From: Nocardioides panacis
GTDB taxonomy: Bacteria; Actinomycetota; Actinomycetes; Propionibacteriales; Nocardioidaceae
Assembly: GCF_019039255.1 (NCBI RefSeq)
Contig: NZ_CP077062.1
Location: forward strand, 4,588,001-4,652,000
Direction: 5' to 3'
Length of the DNA: 64,000 nucleotides
Positions 61,657 through 64,000 of the stretch are shown here, piece by piece; position 1 is the stretch's first letter; each line of letters begins with the position of its first letter. The notes below the pieces were generated by a model. That model was not told the DNA's origin, ran no database searches, and worked only from the letters and a program-made list of their open reading frames with translations. A program made the position numbers and the translations under genes.

Positions 61657-62274
61657 GTGGAGACAAGAGAGCTGAGCATCGCCGGCGCCTTCGAGATGAC
61701 CCCGAACATCATCGGCGACTCGCGGGGTGCGTTCCTCGAGTGGTTCCGTGCCGACCGGTTCGCCGAGCTGACCGGCCACGACTTCTCCCTCGTGCAGGCC
61801 AACTGCTCGGTGTCGTCGGCCGGTGCGCTGCGCGGCGTGCACTTCGCCGACGTGCCGCCGAGCCAGGCGAAGTACGTCACCTGTCCCGCGGGCGCCCTGG
61901 TGGACGTGGTCGTCGACCTCCGGGTGGGGTCACCGACGTTCGGGCACACCGAGATGATCCGGCTGGACGACGAGAACCGGAAGGCGGTCTACCTCGCCGA
62001 GGGCCTCGGCCACGCGTTCCTCGCGCTGGAGGACCGGACCGTGATCCAGTACCTCTGCTCGGCGCCCTACGCGCCCGGACGGGAGCACGGCGTGCACCCG
62101 CTCGACCCGGCGCTCGGCATCGCCTGGCCGACCACGGACCGCGCCGGCCGGCCGCTCGAGCTGCTGCTGTCGGAGAAGGACGCCCAGGCGCCGACCCTCG
62201 CCGAGGCGGAGCGGTCCGGGCTGCTGCCGTCGTACGACGAGGCCCTGGCCTACGTCGCCTCGCTGCGCTGCTGA
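61657..62274 (+). CDS. rmlC: dTDP-4-dehydrorhamnose 3,5-epimerase
   Basis: Third step of dTDP-L-rhamnose synthesis; cupin fold of 205 residues. The catalytic His is in LRGVHFAD, followed by DVVVDLRVGSPTFGH, the GLGHAFLALEDRTVIQYLCS strand with the conserved Tyr, and DPALGIAWP. GTG start at VETRELSIAG. Convergent with the TauE/SafE-type gene. Confidence 0.94.
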   Translation: METRELSIAGAFEMTPNIIGDSRGAFLEWFRADRFAELTGHDFSLVQANCSVSSAGALRGVHFADVPPSQAKYVTCPAGALVDVVVDLRVGSPTFGHTEMIRLDDENRKAVYLAEGLGHAFLALEDRTVIQYLCSAPYAPGREHGVHPLDPALGIAWPTTDRAGRPLELLLSEKDAQAPTLAEAERSGLLPSYDEALAYVASLRC

Positions 62275-62297
62275 CCCGGCCGCTCGAGCCGCCCCGG

Positions 62298-62323
62298 CTG
62301 GTCGAGCCTGTCGAGACCACTCC
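62298..62323. repeat. Interspersed repeat, second copy
   Basis: Same TGGTCGAGCCTGTCGAGACC core as at 41818, between convergent rmlC and the permease gene. Confidence 0.7.
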
Positions 62324-62332
62324 CGACGACGC

Positions 62333-63319
62333 CTACCGCGGCTCGGGCTGCTCCACGGCACCCGCGTCCGGCCGCGCCGGGACGCCGTCGGGGTCGTCGA
62401 CCGGCCGCCAGGCCGCGGCGTTGTTGTCGAAGGCCGGCAGCCCGCGCGACTGCCGGACGAACCCCCAGACCAGCGGGCCGAGCAGCAGGAGTGCCGCACC
62501 GATCAGGCCGACGATCTCCGGGGGGACCCCGAGCATGTTCAGCCCGGTCAGCGACAGCACGATCACGATGCCGCGCCGGATCACCGACTGGGAGACCCAG
62601 TTCGCCAGCCGGGCGCCGAGGAAGGTGCCCGGTGAGCCGCCCAGGATCAGCGGGATCAGCACCGCCCACTCGACGCCGCTGACCAGCACGTGGCTGATCG
62701 CCGCGGACAGCACCAGAGGGACCGCCTGGACCAGGTCGGTGCCGACCAGGCGCACCGCGGACAGCGTCGGGTAGAGCAGCAGCAGCGCCACCATGATCAG
62801 CGAGCCGGAGCCGACGGACGTGATGCCGACGAGCAGGCCGCCGACCGCGCCGACGAGCAGGGTCAGGGCCGGCTTGAGCTTCGGATCGTCCTGCCGCAGC
62901 GTGTTGCCGGCGGTGACGTACCGCAGCTGGATGTACATCCGCAGTGCGTAGGTGGACGCGGTGAACAGCAGCGCCACGCCCAGGGCCTGCTTCAGGAAGT
63001 CCTCCTGGGCCTCGACGTCGCCGATGGCGTTGACGATGAACGCGCCGGCGAAGGCGGTGGGCACCGAGGCGCACATCAGCAGCCCGGCCAGCTTGAGGTT
63101 GGGTCGGCCGACCTTCCAGTGCACGGCCGCGCCCACGGACTTGTTGACCGAGGCGGCGACCAGGTCGTTGGCCACCGCGACCGTCGGGTTGATGCCCAGG
63201 AAGATCAGCGCCGGGGTCATCAGGGCGCCGCCGCCCATCCCGGTCAGCCCGACGACGATCCCGACGCCGAAGCTGACCAGCAGCACCGACAGTGCGCTGG
63301 TGGTGAGGAGGTCCGTCAC
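62333..63319 (-). CDS. TauE/SafE-family permease
   Basis: Membrane protein of 328 residues with eight or more helices and the family's repeated pattern GxxxGxxGxGGG (GIVVGLTGMGGGALMTP) and VGAVGGLLVGITSVGSGSL. Members export sulfite or other sulfur anions, or import them; direction and substrate are uncertain here. The GTG start overlaps the cysC stop by four bases (GTGA), so it belongs with PAPS synthesis and may handle sulfate or sulfite. Confidence 0.85.
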   Translation of the reverse strand: MTDLLTTSALSVLLVSFGVGIVVGLTGMGGGALMTPALIFLGINPTVAVANDLVAASVNKSVGAAVHWKVGRPNLKLAGLLMCASVPTAFAGAFIVNAIGDVEAQEDFLKQALGVALLFTASTYALRMYIQLRYVTAGNTLRQDDPKLKPALTLLVGAVGGLLVGITSVGSGSLIMVALLLLYPTLSAVRLVGTDLVQAVPLVLSAAISHVLVSGVEWAVLIPLILGGSPGTFLGARLANWVSQSVIRRGIVIVLSLTGLNMLGVPPEIVGLIGAALLLLGPLVWGFVRQSRGLPAFDNNAAAWRPVDDPDGVPARPDAGAVEQPEPR

Positions 63320-64000
63320 GATGCACCTTCCGTGGGGGTGGTCCCGGCCGCTACCGGAGCCAGGAAGCCGGCGTCGTACAGGTGGGTCAGCACGTCGTCG
63401 AGACAGTCCTCGATGGTCCGACCCGTGGTGTCCACGCGTACGGCGGCGTCGTCGGGCTCCTCGTAGGGCGAGGAGATGCCGGTGAACTCGGGGATCTCGC
63501 CGCGCCGCGCCTTGGCGTACAGGCCCTTGCGGTCGCGTCGCTCGCACTCCTCGAGCGGGGTGGCCACGTGCACCAGGACGAACGCGCCGCCGGCCTCGTC
63601 CACCATCGCCCGGACCTGCCGGCGGGTCTCGTCGAACGGCGCGATCGGGCTGCAGATCGCGATCCCGCCGTGCCGGCTGATCTCCGCCGCGACCCAGCCG
63701 ATCCGGCGGATGTTGGTCTCGCGGTCGGCCCTGGAGAAGGTCAGCCCGGCCGACAGGTTCCGCCGGACCACGTCCCCGTCGAGGCTGGTGACGGTGCGGT
63801 CGCCCCGCTCCAGGACGACGTCGTGCAGCGCCCGGGCCAAGGTCGACTTGCCGCTGCCGGACAGCCCGGTGAAGAACAGCACCAGGCCCTGCTCGTCGGG
63901 TCCCGGGCGGTCGGCGTCGACGACGTCCGCGACCACGTCGGGCAGCTCGCCCTCGCCCGGGACGCCGAGCACGTCGCCCGGTGCGTAGGCCGCCACGACC
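63316..64000 (-). CDS. cysC: Adenylylsulfate (APS) kinase (partial)
   Basis: Phosphorylates APS to PAPS. P-loop FTGLSGSGKSTLARAL, then LDGDVVRRNLSAGLTFSRADRETNIRRIGWV and CERRDRKGLYAKARRGEIPEFTGISSPYEEP are characteristic. The kinase domain is complete; about 40 residues before it (AYAPGDVLGVPGEGELPDVV) do not belong to it and continue to the window edge, so the true N-terminus, perhaps another domain, may lie outside. A GTG at 63996 is one possible start. Overlaps the TauE-like gene. Confidence 0.9.
   Translation of the reverse strand, partial: VVAAYAPGDVLGVPGEGELPDVVADVVDADRPGPDEQGLVLFFTGLSGSGKSTLARALHDVVLERGDRTVTSLDGDVVRRNLSAGLTFSRADRETNIRRIGWVAAEISRHGGIAICSPIAPFDETRRQVRAMVDEAGGAFVLVHVATPLEECERRDRKGLYAKARRGEIPEFTGISSPYEEPDDAAVRVDTTGRTIEDCLDDVLTHLYDAGFLAPVAAGTTPTEGAS

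Overview
The window is high-GC actinobacterial chromosome, most likely from Nocardioides or a close relative in the Nocardioidaceae (inference). Support comes from mycothiol genes (mshD, mycothione reductase), an SsgA-like protein, GlnR, DUF1206, DUF5709 and DUF1416 proteins, frequent GTG starts, four-base GTGA/ATGA overlaps between operon genes, and many start codons sitting 6-7 bases after a TANNNT -10 box (leaderless pattern). No rRNA, transposase, phage gene or CRISPR array is visible.

Region by region. 1-3.7 kb (minus): ion channel, HATPase regulator and two crcB fluoride channels in one overlapping operon, then a GNAT enzyme and a DUF1206 protein. 3.8-13.3 kb: PhoD-like phosphatase, mycothione reductase, type II NADH dehydrogenase, DUF5709 protein, YbdK-type ligase, an orphan DNA methyltransferase and a globin-GAF-EAL sensor. 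13.3-21 kb: SDR-like protein, PaaI thioesterase divergent from a CGNR regulator with an operator between them, AEC transporter, tRNA-Lys, HU, SsgA-like protein, cold-shock protein. 21-24 kb: csoR-copZ-copA with a CsoR operator. 24-36 kb is phosphate-centred: phoU-like/pit, pstSCAB, MutT1 and ppk, with PHO-box direct repeats before pstS, mutT1 and ppk. 36-48 kb is mycothiol/sulfur/redox: mshD, glnR, moaD-like, thioredoxin, a cysteine-containing leader peptide ahead of DUF4395-rhodanese-DUF1416, then dtd, BKACE, DsrE, nitrobindin-like, Fur, YgfZ and VanZ. It resembles the mycobacterial glnR-mshD-phoT-cysA2 neighbourhood and the Streptomyces pst-mutT-ppk neighbourhood. 48-64 kb makes nucleotide sugars: gmd-fcl and manA (GDP-mannose/GDP-fucose), ugd, galE, rmlABCD (dTDP-rhamnose), interleaved with cysD, cysN, cysC and a TauE/SafE permease (APS/PAPS supply).

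The most interesting structure not explained by genes is a family of three near-perfect palindromes (arms of 22-24 bp, loop always 23 nt). Each copy provides the stop codon of a neighbouring gene, and two copies bracket a gene with a DUF559/Vsr-like nuclease domain. Also notable are the leaderless cysteine leader peptide, two tandem arrays of about 32 bp that begin exactly at the stop codons of ndh and pit, and six indels in short C/G runs that break five otherwise intact genes. The indels look more like sequencing error than gene decay.
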